Shown: positions 28,738-37,553, numbered from the stretch's first letter. The stretch: 64,000 nucleotides of DNA from Streptomyces cinnamoneus (GCF_014650495.1 NZ_BMVB01000004.1:1-64000); one strand, 5' to 3'. The notes: generated by a model not told the origin, from the letters alone. Numbers and translations are program-made.

Positions 28738-29931
28738 TCATGGCGGTCCGGAGCCGTGCAGCCAGAACGCGCCGTATACGGCCGACGCAAGCGCAACGAA
28801 GGTGACCACCGTCACCGCGTGCACCGTCCGTAGCCGGACCAGCGCCGCGGCCAGGGGGAGCAGCAGCGGGAAGGCGGGCATCATCAGGCGCGGCTTGGAG
28901 CCGAAGTAGCCCTTGGCGGTCAGCGCCAGCAGCAGGACCGTGCCCGAGAGGACGAGGAGCGGCAGCGGCTGGCCCTGCCGCACCCCCGCCCGGTACAGCA
29001 GGCCCACCAGGACCACCCCGGCCAGCAGCCCGAGACCGGCCGGGAAGGCGGGGCCCGCCAGCCGCTCCCCGATGAAGGAGCCGAAGGCCAGCCCGCCGTC
29101 GAAGCCGTTGCCCCAGCCGCCCTGCACGTCGAGGTAGCCGGTGACGCTCCCGGTGCGCGCGCCCACCCAGGCGACGTACGCGAGCCACCCCAGGGGGGCG
29201 AGCGCCACGCCCGGCAGCATGCGGCCGAGGGGGAGCGGTGGCCCGCCCGGCCGGCGGCGGGCCCGCAGCACCGCCACCGCCGCCGTGATCCACACGGCCG
29301 CGACCACCGCCGCGCCCACCGGCCGCGTCAGTCCCGCCAGCGCCGCCAGCGCGCCCGCCGCCGCCCACCGGCCGGTCAGCACGGCGTAGACGCTCCACGC
29401 CGCCAGCGCCGTGAAGAGGGACTCCGAGTACGCCATCGACTGCACCACGCCGACCGGCAGCGCCGCCCACAGCACCACGAGCGCCACGCCCGTCCGCCGC
29501 CCGTACAGGTGGTCGCCGACCGCGAAGATCCCCCACGCCGCGGCCAGCGACGCGACGGCCGCGACCACCAGCCCGGCGTCGCCCGCCGAGAGCGGGAAGA
29601 GGGCCGACAGGCCCCGCTCCAGCCACGGGAGCAGGGGGAAGAAGGCCATGTCGGAGTGGACCTTGCCGCCGGGAAGGTGCAGCGTGTAGCCGTAGCCCTG
29701 CTCGGCGATGCGGGCGTACCAGAGGGAGTCCCAGCGCGCCGAGAGCAGGTGCCGGGCCCCCTTGCCGTCCGCGAGCCCCCACAGTGCCAGCGCCACGACG
29801 CCCAGCGCCCGCACCGCCGCGTACAGCAGCAGGGCGGGGGCGGCCCGGCGCAGCGCGGCCCCGGCCGCGGCGGCGCGCGGCGGGGCGTCGGCGTCGCGGG
29901 CCGTGCCGGGAGAGGGAGCAAGAGAGGTCAC
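28738..29931 (-). CDS. Mannosyltransferase-like integral membrane protein (GT-C type)
   Basis: A 397-residue polytopic membrane protein with 8 or more hydrophobic segments. The first extracytoplasmic loop holds SARWDSLWYARIAEQGYGY, typical of PIG-V/GT-C mannosyltransferases that use polyprenyl-phosphate sugars. KGYFGSKPRLMMPAFPLLLP is a second conserved element. The GTG at 29931 follows GACAAT (29938-29943, minus strand) by 6 nt, suggesting a leaderless start; the longer frame upstream would cross the divergent promoter region. The donor and acceptor are unknown. Confidence 0.8.
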   Translation of the reverse strand: MTSLAPSPGTARDADAPPRAAAAGAALRRAAPALLLYAAVRALGVVALALWGLADGKGARHLLSARWDSLWYARIAEQGYGYTLHLPGGKVHSDMAFFPLLPWLERGLSALFPLSAGDAGLVVAAVASLAAAWGIFAVGDHLYGRRTGVALVVLWAALPVGVVQSMAYSESLFTALAAWSVYAVLTGRWAAAGALAALAGLTRPVGAAVVAAVWITAAVAVLRARRRPGGPPLPLGRMLPGVALAPLGWLAYVAWVGARTGSVTGYLDVQGGWGNGFDGGLAFGSFIGERLAGPAFPAGLGLLAGVVLVGLLYRAGVRQGQPLPLLVLSGTVLLLALTAKGYFGSKPRLMMPAFPLLLPLAAALVRLRTVHAVTVVTFVALASAVYGAFWLHGSGPP

Positions 29932-30085
29932 CGGTCGATTGTCCCAGCACCGCGACGTGAGGCGGGCCACGTGGCATCCGGTGGGACTCGCGTACGCTGT
30001 CGACTCACTCGCCCCTCGACTCCGCCGGGGCCTCTCACGAACCCAAGGCCCGCGGCGGCCGCGAGCGCACGATACGGAGGTGTGG

Positions 30086-31675
30086 ATGTCCGGGACGACC
30101 ACCGCCGGCCCCCGACGGCCGGTCGGCGTTCCCCGGCAGCGGCCCCGGCCGCGCCGCGCGAACCGCCACGGTGGCGCGAGCGCGAACCGCTGGACCGTGC
30201 TCGTCGTCCTCTGCGTCAGCCTGCTCCTGGTCGCCGTCGACGCCACCGTGCTGCACGTCGCCGTCCCCGCCGTCACCGAGGACCTGCGCCCCGGTGCGAT
30301 ACAGCTGCTGTGGATCGTCGACGTCTACCCGCTCGTCTGCGCCTCGCTCCTCATCCTCTTCGGCACCCTCGGCGACCGCGTCGGCCGCCGCCGCGTGCTG
30401 CTGCTGGGCTACGCCCTCTTCGGCGTGGCCTCCGCGACGGCCGCCCTCGCCACGACCCCCGAGATCCTCATCGGCGCCCGGGCGCTGCTCGGCGTCGGCG
30501 GTGCGATGATCATGCCGGCGACGCTCTCCATCCTCCGGCAGGTCTTCCCCGACCGGCGGGAGCGCGCCGTGGCCATCGGCGTCTGGAGCGCGGTCGCCGC
30601 CGTGGGCGCGGCCGTCGGCCCGCTGCTCGGCGGCTTCCTGCTGGAGCACTTCTGGTGGGGCTCGGTCTTCCTCATCAACCTCCCGCTCATGGCGGTCAGC
30701 CTCCCGGTCGGGCGCTGGCTGCTCCCGGAGTCGACCGGTGAGCGCGACGGCCCCTGGGACGTGCTCGGCGCGCTGATGGCGGCGTTCGGCCTGTTCGGCG
30801 TCGTCTACGGCGTGAAGCACGTCGGCGACGCGGCGCTCTCGCTCGGCACGGTCGTCCCGGCGGGGCTCGGCACCGCCCTCCTCGTCCTCTTCGTACGCCG
30901 CCAGCGCCGGCGCACCCATCCGCTGGTCGACCTGACACTGTTCGCCCGGCCCGCCTTCGGCACCTCCGTCGGCTGCATCGTGCTGGCCATGCTGGCGCTG
31001 GTCGGCCTGGAGCTCGTCGCCGCCCAGTACCTGCAGCTCGTGCTGGGGCTCACCCCGCTGGAGACGGGCCTGCGGCTGCTACCGCTCACGCTCGCCGCGA
31101 TGGCGGCGGGGCTGGCGGGCTCCCGGGTGCTCCACCGCTTCGGGCCGCGCGCCATGGTCGCCACCGGATTCGTCCTGACCGCCATGGCCGTGCTCTCGCT
31201 GACCGTGATGGGCCGGGAGGACCGGCCCGTCGCCCTCGTCGCCGGCTTCGTCCTGCTCGGCTTCGGCCTGGAGACCACCCTGTTCGGGGCGTACGAGTCC
31301 ATGCTGAGCGAGGCCCCGGCCCGCTCCGCCGGCGGCGCCGCGGCGATCGGCGAGACCTCCTACCAGCTCGGCGCGGGCATCGGCATCGCGCTGCTCGGCA
31401 GCGTCATGAACGCCGCGTACGCGCCCCGGGTGGCTGCGGTGCCCGGCGTTCCCAGTGCCGCGGGCCGCGACGCCCGGCACTCCCTGGGCGAGGCGTACGA
31501 CATCGCGGACCGCCTGGGCGGCCCGGCGGGCGCCGCCCTGCGGAGCGCGGCCCGCGACTCCTTCGTCCACGGGCTGCACGTCACGCTGGCGGTCAGCGCC
31601 GGACTGCTGCTGCTGGGCGCACTGGCCGCGCTGCGCCTGCCGCGGACGATGGACTCCGGGGAGCCCGCGGCCTGA
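30086..31675 (+). CDS. DHA2 family MFS drug transporter
   Basis: A 529-residue drug:H+ antiporter with about 14 helices. The DHA2 motifs are LDxTxVxxAxP-like VAVDATVLHVAVPAV in helix 1, GDRVGRRRVLLLG (motif A) and RALLGVGGAMIMPATL (motif B). The protein begins with a basic 45-residue tail. The ATG at 30086 has CGGAGG 5 nt upstream. The closest described relatives confer resistance to hydrophobic cations or export secondary metabolites. Divergent from the mannosyltransferase-like gene. Confidence 0.92.
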   Translation: MSGTTTAGPRRPVGVPRQRPRPRRANRHGGASANRWTVLVVLCVSLLLVAVDATVLHVAVPAVTEDLRPGAIQLLWIVDVYPLVCASLLILFGTLGDRVGRRRVLLLGYALFGVASATAALATTPEILIGARALLGVGGAMIMPATLSILRQVFPDRRERAVAIGVWSAVAAVGAAVGPLLGGFLLEHFWWGSVFLINLPLMAVSLPVGRWLLPESTGERDGPWDVLGALMAAFGLFGVVYGVKHVGDAALSLGTVVPAGLGTALLVLFVRRQRRRTHPLVDLTLFARPAFGTSVGCIVLAMLALVGLELVAAQYLQLVLGLTPLETGLRLLPLTLAAMAAGLAGSRVLHRFGPRAMVATGFVLTAMAVLSLTVMGREDRPVALVAGFVLLGFGLETTLFGAYESMLSEAPARSAGGAAAIGETSYQLGAGIGIALLGSVMNAAYAPRVAAVPGVPSAAGRDARHSLGEAYDIADRLGGPAGAALRSAARDSFVHGLHVTLAVSAGLLLLGALAALRLPRTMDSGEPAA

Positions 31676-31696
31676 GCCGTCCCGGCGGCAGGGGAA

Positions 31697-31726
31697 ACCG
31701 GGTCTGGACGCCGGGGGTTACCCGGT
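31697..31726 (+). promoter_or_regulatory. Dyad upstream of the acyl-CoA dehydrogenase gene
   Basis: ACCGGGT (31697-31703) and ACCCGGT (31720-31726) form a perfect 7-bp inverted repeat with a 16-bp spacer, 54 bp before the gene. Operator or hairpin; undecided. Confidence 0.35.
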
Positions 31727-31779
31727 CGTAGCGTCGGGGGTGACCGACGATCACCCCCCATGCCGCGCCGGAGGCCACC

Positions 31780-32946
31780 GTGTTCGACCCGCTTGATCCG
31801 CTGGGCCTCGACGACCTCCTCACCGACGAGGACCGGGCGGTGCGGGACACCATGCGGCGGTGGGCCGCCGACCGCGTGCTGCCCCACGTCGCCGAGTGGT
31901 ACGAGCGCGGCGAGGCCCCCGTCCGCGAACTCGCCCGCGAACTGGGCGCCATGGGCGCCCTCGGCATGCAGCTCACCGGCTACGGCTGCGCGGGCGCGAC
32001 CGCCGTCCAGTACGGACTGGCCTGCCTGGAGGTGGAGGCGGCCGACTCCGGCATCCGCTCCCTGGTCTCCGTGCAGGGCTCCCTGGCGATGTACGCCATC
32101 CACCGCTTCGGCTCCGAGGAGCAGAAGCAGCGCTGGCTGCCCGGCATGGCGGCCGGCGAGACCATCGGCTGCTTCGGGCTGACGGAGCCCGACCACGGCT
32201 CGGACCCCGGCGGCATGCGGACCTACGCCAAGCGCGGGGCGGGCGGTGACTGGGTGCTGACCGGCCGCAAGATGTGGATCACCAACGGCTCGGTGGCCGG
32301 GGTGGCCGTCGTCTGGGCCCGCACCGACGAGGGGATCAGGGGATTCGTCGTCCCCACGGACAGCCCCGGCTTCTCGGCCCCCGACATCCACCACAAGTGG
32401 TCGCTGCGCGCCTCGGTCACCAGCGAGCTGGTGATGGACGAGGTGCGGCTGCCCGCGGACGCCGTGCTGCCGGAGGCCACCGGGCTGCGCGGTCCGCTGG
32501 GCTGTCTGAACCACGCGCGCTACGGCATCGTCTGGGGCGCCATGGGTGCCGCCCGCACCTGCTTCGAGACGGCCCTCGACTACGCCCGCACGCGCGAGCA
32601 GTTCGGCAGGCCCCTCGGCGGCTTCCAGCTGACGCAGGCCAAGCTGGCGGACATGGCGGTCGAGCTGCACAAGGGCGTGCTGCTGGCCCACCACCTGGGG
32701 CGGCGGATGGACGCGGGGACGCTGCGGCCGGAGCAGGTGAGCTTCGGGAAGCTGAACAACGTGCGGGAGGCGATCGAGATCTGCCGCACGGCCCGCACGA
32801 TCCTGGGGGCCAACGGGATCTCGCTGGAGTACCCCGTCATGCGGCACGCCACCAACCTGGAATCGGTGCTGACGTACGAGGGCACCGTGGAGATGCATCA
32901 GCTGGTCCTGGGCAAGGCGCTCACCGGCCTCGACGCCTTCCGGTGA
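31780..32946 (+). CDS. Acyl-CoA dehydrogenase, glutaryl-CoA dehydrogenase-like
   Basis: A 388-residue FAD flavoenzyme. Signature stretches follow glutaryl-CoA dehydrogenase rather than ordinary acyl-CoA dehydrogenases: SGIRSLVSVQGSLAM (Arg expected to bind the substrate carboxylate), GCFGLTEPDHGSDPGGM, GPLGCLNHARYGIVWGAMGA, and VLTYEGTVEMHQLVLGKALT with the catalytic Glu at about residue 367. It would oxidise and decarboxylate glutaryl-CoA to crotonyl-CoA in lysine/tryptophan breakdown. GTG start. No other pathway genes are adjacent. Confidence 0.88.
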   Translation: MFDPLDPLGLDDLLTDEDRAVRDTMRRWAADRVLPHVAEWYERGEAPVRELARELGAMGALGMQLTGYGCAGATAVQYGLACLEVEAADSGIRSLVSVQGSLAMYAIHRFGSEEQKQRWLPGMAAGETIGCFGLTEPDHGSDPGGMRTYAKRGAGGDWVLTGRKMWITNGSVAGVAVVWARTDEGIRGFVVPTDSPGFSAPDIHHKWSLRASVTSELVMDEVRLPADAVLPEATGLRGPLGCLNHARYGIVWGAMGAARTCFETALDYARTREQFGRPLGGFQLTQAKLADMAVELHKGVLLAHHLGRRMDAGTLRPEQVSFGKLNNVREAIEICRTARTILGANGISLEYPVMRHATNLESVLTYEGTVEMHQLVLGKALTGLDAFR

Positions 32947-32986
32947 GCACCCTCCCCCAGCTACCGCCGGGAGGTGCCCCCAAAAC

Positions 32987-33430
32987 CTAGCTCTGGTTGA
33001 AGAAACCGCCGTGCGCGCGGTTCCCCTCCCCGCTGACGACCTTGTAGTCGGCGGGGGTCAGCAGGAACACGCGGTTGGCCACGCGCTCGATGGAGCCGCG
33101 CAGGCCGAAGGTCAGACCAGCGGCGAAGTCCACGACCCGCTTGGCGTCGCTGGGCTCCATGCTCGTGAGGTTGACGATCACCGGGACGCCGGCCCGGAAG
33201 AGCTCGCCGATGCCACGGGCGTCCCGGAAGCCGTCCGGGGTGACCGTGGCGATGCGGGTGCCCTGTTCCTGCGCGACCTCGTCGGCCACCCGGACCTTGG
33301 GGTTGGTCACCCAGGAGTCGCCGGTCTCGGGCCCTTCGTCCGAGTCCTCTTCGTAGCCGCCGTAGTAGCGCTCGTCATCGCTGTCGTCGACGAGGCCAAG
33401 CCAGGCACTCGCCTTGCGCACCGATCCCAT
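32987..33430 (-). CDS. SepF-like cell division protein (SflA type)
   Basis: A 147-residue SepF-family protein. An acidic, Tyr-rich linker (about residues 15-60) follows an N-terminal [14 protein letters not shown] that resembles the membrane-binding helix. The conserved core contains [20 protein letters not shown] and [19 protein letters not shown], the FtsZ-binding fold. It lies outside any division gene cluster. Streptomyces carry extra SepF-like paralogues (SflA, SflB) that modulate septation; this gene's synteny fits SflA by recollection. AGGAGG lies upstream of the ATG. Confidence 0.92.
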   Translation of the reverse strand: MGSVRKASAWLGLVDDSDDERYYGGYEEDSDEGPETGDSWVTNPKVRVADEVAQEQGTRIATVTPDGFRDARGIGELFRAGVPVIVNLTSMEPSDAKRVVDFAAGLTFGLRGSIERVANRVFLLTPADYKVVSGEGNRAHGGFFNQS

Positions 33431-33705
33431 GGACGCCTCCTCTCACACGCGGTGTGTTCCGCCCGCTCCTCTATGGTCGTCCATGATGCGGATGATGTGC
33501 CAAGTGGATGGCGGCCATGCGGGGATTTCGTGACGCATCTGGTGCAAAGCGGGTGGCGGTGCGTCAGAAACCCCTGATGTCTGGCCGCAGGCGCTGGACC
33601 TGGGCATATGCGGCATGGGTCGAGGAGGGCGGGCTCCGGCCCAGCTCGATTGTCCCCGGTGAATAGGATGCCCGGGCACATCGACACCACACACGGGGGC
33701 ACGTT
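33431..33705. promoter_or_regulatory. Divergent region between sepF-like and DUF5685 genes
   Basis: 275 bp presumed to hold both promoters. TGACGCA (from about 33530) is matched by TGCGTCA about 30 bp later, a 7-bp inverted repeat. No small gene with a ribosome site was found. Confidence 0.35.
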
Positions 33706-34962
33706 TTGTTCGGGATCATCAGGCCATGCCGTCACCGGCTGTCCGAAGGCATGCGAACCGAGTGGATGGCCCATCTCTGCGGCCTCTGCCTGGCACTGAA
33801 AGGCGATCACGGGCAGTTTGCTCGAATAGCAACCAACTATGACGGCCTGGTCATATCGGTGCTCGTGGAGGCGCAGTCCTCGCGCGAGGAGGCCGGCGCC
33901 TGGCGGCGCACCGCGGGACCCTGCCCGTTGCGCGGGATGCGCTCGGCGCCGGTCGCGCAGGGCGAGGGCGCGCGGCTGGCCGCCTCCGTCTCGCTCGTCC
34001 TCGCGTCCGCCAAGATGCGGGACCATGTCGCCGACGGCGACGGCGTGTTGGCGCGGCGCCCCGTGGCGGCCGTCGCCCGCCGGGTCGCCGCCACCTGGGA
34101 CCGCGCGGGCGCCCGTACGGGCTCGGAACTCGGATTCGACACGGCCGTTCTGGTCGACGCGGTGGAACGGCAGGCCGGCGTCGAGGCGCTGGTGCGCACC
34201 GGCACACCGCTGCTGGACGTGACCGAACCCACGGAGACGGCCACGGCGGCGGCCTTCGGCTACACCGCCGTCCTGGCCGGAAAGCCGGACAACCGCCCGT
34301 CGCTGGAGGAGGCCGGCCGGCTCTTCGGGCGGCTCGCCCACCTGCTGGACGCCGTCGAGGACCTGGCCGAGGACGCCCGCACCGGGGCGTGGAACCCGGT
34401 GGCGGCCACCGGCACCGACCTCGCCGAGGTGCGGCGGCTGTGCGACGACGCGGTGCACGGCGTGCGGCTGGCGCTGCGGGAGGTCGAGTTCGCGAGCAAG
34501 GCGCAGGGCAGGCTCGCGCACCTCCTGCTGGCGCACGAGCTGGAGCGGTCCGTGGAACGGGCGTTCGCCGGAGGTGGCTGCGCCACCGGTCACGGACAGG
34601 CCGGTCACGGACAGGCCGAGCACGGACAGGCCGGTCACGGACAGGCCGAGCACCGGGGCGCGTTCGGGGCGCCGCCGCACATGCCGCCGCCCGCGCCGCC
34701 GGAGCCGCCGCGGCGGCGGCGCGGTCTGATCGCCGGCTGTGCCGTGTGGACCGGGCTGTTCTGCACCGGTCAGGTGTGCTGCAAGGACCCCTATCAGGAT
34801 CCGTGGAACGGACAGCCGCGCGAGGGCTGGTGCGCGAAGTGCTGCGACAACTGCGGTGATTGTGGTGACTGCGGTAACTGTTGTGACTGCTGCCAGTGTT
34901 GTGGAGAAGACGGTGGTGGTTGCTGTGACGGATGCGACTGCGGCTGTGACTGCGGTTGCTGA
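33706..34962 (+). CDS. DUF5685 protein with a very cysteine-rich C-terminus
   Basis: A 418-residue protein starting MFGIIRPCRH, the usual opening of DUF5685 proteins; this sets the TTG start. CGLCLALKGDHG is a conserved Cys motif near residue 25. Residues about 30-290 are helical. Then come five-residue repeats GHGQA/EHGQA (DNA 34588-34653), a Pro-rich stretch, and a tail of about 75 residues with about 23 Cys in CDNCGDCGDCGNCCDCC style. The tail suggests metal binding (metallothionein-like) or dense disulfides. Function unknown. It lies divergent to the SepF-like gene. Confidence 0.8.
   Translation: MFGIIRPCRHRLSEGMRTEWMAHLCGLCLALKGDHGQFARIATNYDGLVISVLVEAQSSREEAGAWRRTAGPCPLRGMRSAPVAQGEGARLAASVSLVLASAKMRDHVADGDGVLARRPVAAVARRVAATWDRAGARTGSELGFDTAVLVDAVERQAGVEALVRTGTPLLDVTEPTETATAAAFGYTAVLAGKPDNRPSLEEAGRLFGRLAHLLDAVEDLAEDARTGAWNPVAATGTDLAEVRRLCDDAVHGVRLALREVEFASKAQGRLAHLLLAHELERSVERAFAGGGCATGHGQAGHGQAEHGQAGHGQAEHRGAFGAPPHMPPPAPPEPPRRRRGLIAGCAVWTGLFCTGQVCCKDPYQDPWNGQPREGWCAKCCDNCGDCGDCGNCCDCCQCCGEDGGGCCDGCDCGCDCGC
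34588..34653 (+). repeat. 15-bp tandem repeat within the DUF5685 gene
   Basis: Four near-identical 15-bp units (GGTCACGGACAGGCC, alternating with GAGCACGGACAGGCC) plus a partial fifth. They encode alternating GHGQA and EHGQA. Copy number is likely to vary between strains. Confidence 0.9.
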
Positions 34963-35023
34963 GGGAAGACGAGGCGCGAGGAGAGGGGAGTGCGGCTGAA
35001 GTGCCGCGGGAGTGAAGGCAGCG

Positions 35024-35052
35024 GGGCCGGGCGCGCGCTCGTGCGCGGCCGG
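35024..35052. terminator. Imperfect GC hairpin after the DUF5685 gene
   Basis: GCCGGGCGCGC paired with GCGCGGCCGGC with one mismatch, about 60 bp past the DUF5685 stop. Also lies downstream of the minus-strand leader peptide, so it could act for both. Confidence 0.45.
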
Positions 35053-35065
35053 CGACGGGGCGGGG

Positions 35066-35143
35066 TCAGCCCGTACAGGAGGCGGACCACACCCGGCCGA
35101 AGTCGATGTGGTCGCGGGTGACCAGCCGCTGCCCGGAATGCAT
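35066..35143 (-). CDS. Orphan leader peptide of the sulfur/cysteine type
   Basis: A 25-residue frame whose last 20 residues are RLVTRDHIDFGRVWSASCTG. This matches the pattern LVxRxHxDxGRxxSAxC that I recall from short Streptomyces leader peptides placed before sulfur assimilation and sulfonate transport genes. Third positions are nearly all G or C. The ATG at 35143 lacks a strong ribosome site; a TTG further upstream could extend it. No minus-strand gene follows for 1.6 kb, so its usual downstream target is absent. It is divergent from an LLM flavin oxidoreductase. Confidence 0.55.
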   Translation of the reverse strand: MHSGQRLVTRDHIDFGRVWSASCTG

Positions 35144-35227
35144 GGAACAAGTGGAGCAGCCATCCGTTTCCCCCGTCAACTCCCATGAGACGCAACGCCC
35201 GTCATGCGGACATCCCAAGGAGCAGGG

Positions 35228-35258
35228 TTGACAGTGGGCCGTGGCCCCGGCATAGCCT
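35228..35258 (+). promoter_or_regulatory. Promoter of the LLM oxidoreductase gene
   Basis: Consensus -35 TTGACA (35228-35233), 17 bp, then CATAGC, or TAGCCT at 19 bp. Transcription would begin near 35265, giving a leader of about 75 nt. Confidence 0.55.
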
Positions 35259-35340
35259 CGGGCTCCGGCTGTGCTGAGGGGCGCGGCCGGGCGAAGGCGG
35301 TACGTCCCGTGTCCGATCCCTGCATCCACGGAGCCTTCGC

Positions 35341-36375
35341 ATGCCCGCGCACGAACCCACCCGGCCCCTGCACCTGGCCGTCGCCCTCGACCGGCCCGGC
35401 ACGTACGCGGCCGAGCCGTATGCCGAGGCCGCCCGGCTCGCCGAGCGCGGGTGCCTCGACTTCGTCACGCTCGGCGGTTCCTTCGGTCCGCCCGGCGGCG
35501 GACGGGGGCGACCCGACGCGCTCGCGGTCCTCGCCCGCGTCGCGCCCGCCACCGAGCGGATCGGCCTGGTGCCCACCGTCACCACCACCCACACCGGCCC
35601 CTTCCACGTCTCCTCCGCCCTGGCCGCCCTCGACCGGGTGAGCCGGGGCCGCGCCGGCTGGACCGCCGCGGTGCCGGCCGCCGACGCCGCACAGCGGGAG
35701 GCGAAGGCAGCCGCCGCATGGCGGGAGGCGGGGGCGGTCGCCGAGGGCGTCGCCCGGCTGTGGGACGGCCGGGAGGACGGCGCAGGGATCCGCGGCGCGG
35801 CCTCCCACCGCTTCGTCGACCGCGACGCGCCGCACCGCGTCGACGTCGAGGGGACCGGCTGCGGTGTGCGCGGCCCCGCCGTCGTGCCCCGGTCCCCGCA
35901 GGGCCGTCCCGTGGTCGCCGTCGACGCCACCGCCCGGTGGCCCCGGGAGACCGCCGCCCGTCACGCCGACGTCGCCTACGTACGCACCGGGGCCCACGAC
36001 CCCCGCGCCGTCCGGGCGTTACGTGCCGCCCGCGCGGACCTGCGGCGCCGCGCCCTCGCCCACGGCCGCGACGTCGGTGCCCCCGCCGGCCGGCTCGTCC
36101 TCCTCGCCTCCCTGCCCGTCGCGCTGTACACGGCCGCCGATGCCGTCGCCCTCGCCGACCTCGTTGCCGGCTGGTACGCGGACGGCGTGGCCGACGGCGT
36201 CCACTTCCGGCCCGCCGACCCCGACCGCGACCTGGCCCTGCTCGTCGACGGCACCGTGCCCGTCCTGCAGCACCGCGGGCTGCTGCGCAACTTCTACCCG
36301 GGCGCCACCCTGCGCGAGCACCTGTGCCTGCCCCGCCCGGCCGGTCGCCGCACGCCCGCCGAGGGGACCGCATGA
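35341..36375 (+). CDS. LLM class flavin-dependent oxidoreductase
   Basis: A 344-residue bacterial luciferase-like monooxygenase (TIM barrel, FMNH2-dependent). RLAERGCLDFVTLGG and ATERIGLVPTVTTTHTGPFHVSSALAALD are typical of the sulfonate/alkane monooxygenase (SsuD/NtaA) branch, as is ending near ADGVHFRPADPDRDL. It may attack sulfonates or thioethers, fitting the sulfur-type leader peptide next door. Codon 227 is TTA (36019-36021), so translation should depend on the bldA tRNA. It overlaps an in-frame early ATG of the next gene by 4 nt. Confidence 0.85.
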   Translation: MPAHEPTRPLHLAVALDRPGTYAAEPYAEAARLAERGCLDFVTLGGSFGPPGGGRGRPDALAVLARVAPATERIGLVPTVTTTHTGPFHVSSALAALDRVSRGRAGWTAAVPAADAAQREAKAAAAWREAGAVAEGVARLWDGREDGAGIRGAASHRFVDRDAPHRVDVEGTGCGVRGPAVVPRSPQGRPVVAVDATARWPRETAARHADVAYVRTGAHDPRAVRALRAARADLRRRALAHGRDVGAPAGRLVLLASLPVALYTAADAVALADLVAGWYADGVADGVHFRPADPDRDLALLVDGTVPVLQHRGLLRNFYPGATLREHLCLPRPAGRRTPAEGTA

Positions 36376-36503
36376 CCGCGCGGGCCCGCCGGCCCCGTAC
36401 CCCTGCGGGCCGCAGGAGCGTGGCGCGTTCCGCACGGAGTACACGGGGCGACGCTCCGCGAACACCGGGGGCTGCCGCTGCCGGTGTGGAAGGGTTGACC
36501 GGC

Positions 36504-37301
36504 ATGAGCACAAGTGAGGCGCAACAGCGGTGGAAGGCGTGGCGCGAGCAGCGTCACGAGGCGGTCTCGGCGCCCTACGGGCCGCTCGCGCTGACGGGTA
36601 CGTACTGGCTCGCCGATGGCCCGGGCGGAACACTTCCGGCCAATCCCGCCGTGCCCGGCCGCTGGACGCAGGAGCCCGGGGGCGTACGGCTGAGCGCCGG
36701 CCCGGGAGACGGACTGACGGTGGACGGGCGCCCGTGCGAGGGCGAGGTGCTGCTCGGCCCCGACAGCGGGCCGGCCGCCGCCCGGGTCGCCCACGGCGGG
36801 CGGAAGCTGCTGGTCATGCGCCGCGAGGGACAGTGGGCGGTGCGCGTCTTCGACCCGGACTCCGCCGGGCGCCGGGCGTTCGCCGGGATCGACGTCTTCG
36901 ACCACGACGACCGCTGGGTGCTGGAGGGGCTGTTCCGCCCCTACGAGCGCGAGCGCACGATCGCGGTGGAGAACGCCGACGGTCGTGAGCGGGGCCTGGA
37001 CCTCGCCGGCGAACTGGCTTTCGGCGTCGGCGGCGACGAGTACACGCTGCAGGTCTCGGCGGAGGCCGACGGCTCGATGTGGGCCGTCTTCGCCGACGGC
37101 ACCAGCGGCCGCTCCAGTTACCGCTTCCGCTTCCTCAAGCCCCCGCCGCCCGCGCCCGACGGCACGGTGACCGTGGACTTCAACCGCGCGGTGCTGCCGC
37201 CGTGCGCCTTCGCCGACCACTTCATCTGTCCCTTCCCGCCGCCCGGCAACAGGCTGCCGGTCGAGGTGCCGGCGGGGGAGCGGAACCTCCTGCAGCGCTG
37301 A
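36504..37301 (+). CDS. DUF1684 protein
   Basis: A 265-residue DUF1684 protein of unknown function. Family features are the start QQRWKAWREQR, PYGPLALTGTYWLAD, FDHDDRWVLEGLFRPYERER, and the C-terminal motif PCAFADHFICPFPPPGNRLP, which contains conserved Cys and His. It was assigned from the ATG at 36504 with GGAAGGG 9 nt upstream. An in-frame ATG at 36372 overlapping the LLM stop would add 44 basic residues; less likely. Probably cotranscribed with the LLM gene. Confidence 0.88.
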   Translation: MSTSEAQQRWKAWREQRHEAVSAPYGPLALTGTYWLADGPGGTLPANPAVPGRWTQEPGGVRLSAGPGDGLTVDGRPCEGEVLLGPDSGPAAARVAHGGRKLLVMRREGQWAVRVFDPDSAGRRAFAGIDVFDHDDRWVLEGLFRPYERERTIAVENADGRERGLDLAGELAFGVGGDEYTLQVSAEADGSMWAVFADGTSGRSSYRFRFLKPPPPAPDGTVTVDFNRAVLPPCAFADHFICPFPPPGNRLPVEVPAGERNLLQR

Positions 37302-37343
37302 GGCGTCGAAGCGGCGGACCGGGGAGCGTCCCCCCGGCGAAGA

Positions 37344-37371
37344 GCCCCGGCGGCCGACGAGCCGCCGGGGC
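37344..37371 (+). terminator. Terminator after the DUF1684 gene
   Basis: Perfect 11-bp stem GCCCCGGCGGC/GCCGCCGGGGC with a 6-nt loop, 43 bp past the stop codon. Confidence 0.8.
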
Positions 37372-37553
37372 CGTTCGGCGTGCGCCGGGGGCGCGTCCGA
37401 AAGGTGCTCTTGCGCCGTGTGGTGCCGGGCCCGAATACTCCCGAACAGCGCTTGTCAGGGGCACGGCGAAAACGGAATCCGGTGTGCCCCTTTCGCTGCG
37501 CCTCACGGGTCCGCGCACCCGGCGGGCCCCCGACCCCACTCGGGAGGAACCAC

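Noticed and set aside
33443..33694. An 83-residue minus-strand frame upstream of the sepF-like gene
   Set aside because: No ribosome site and Pro/His/Arg-rich non-coding-like composition in a promoter region.
34794..35195. A 133-residue minus-strand frame opposite the Cys-rich tail
   Set aside because: Consists of Pro/Gln/Ser repeats that mirror the TGT/TGC-rich strand of the DUF5685 gene.
36372..36503. Earlier in-frame start for the DUF1684 protein overlapping the LLM stop
   Set aside because: It would add 44 Arg/Ala/Pro-rich residues not expected in the family, and the ATG at 36504 has a good ribosome site.
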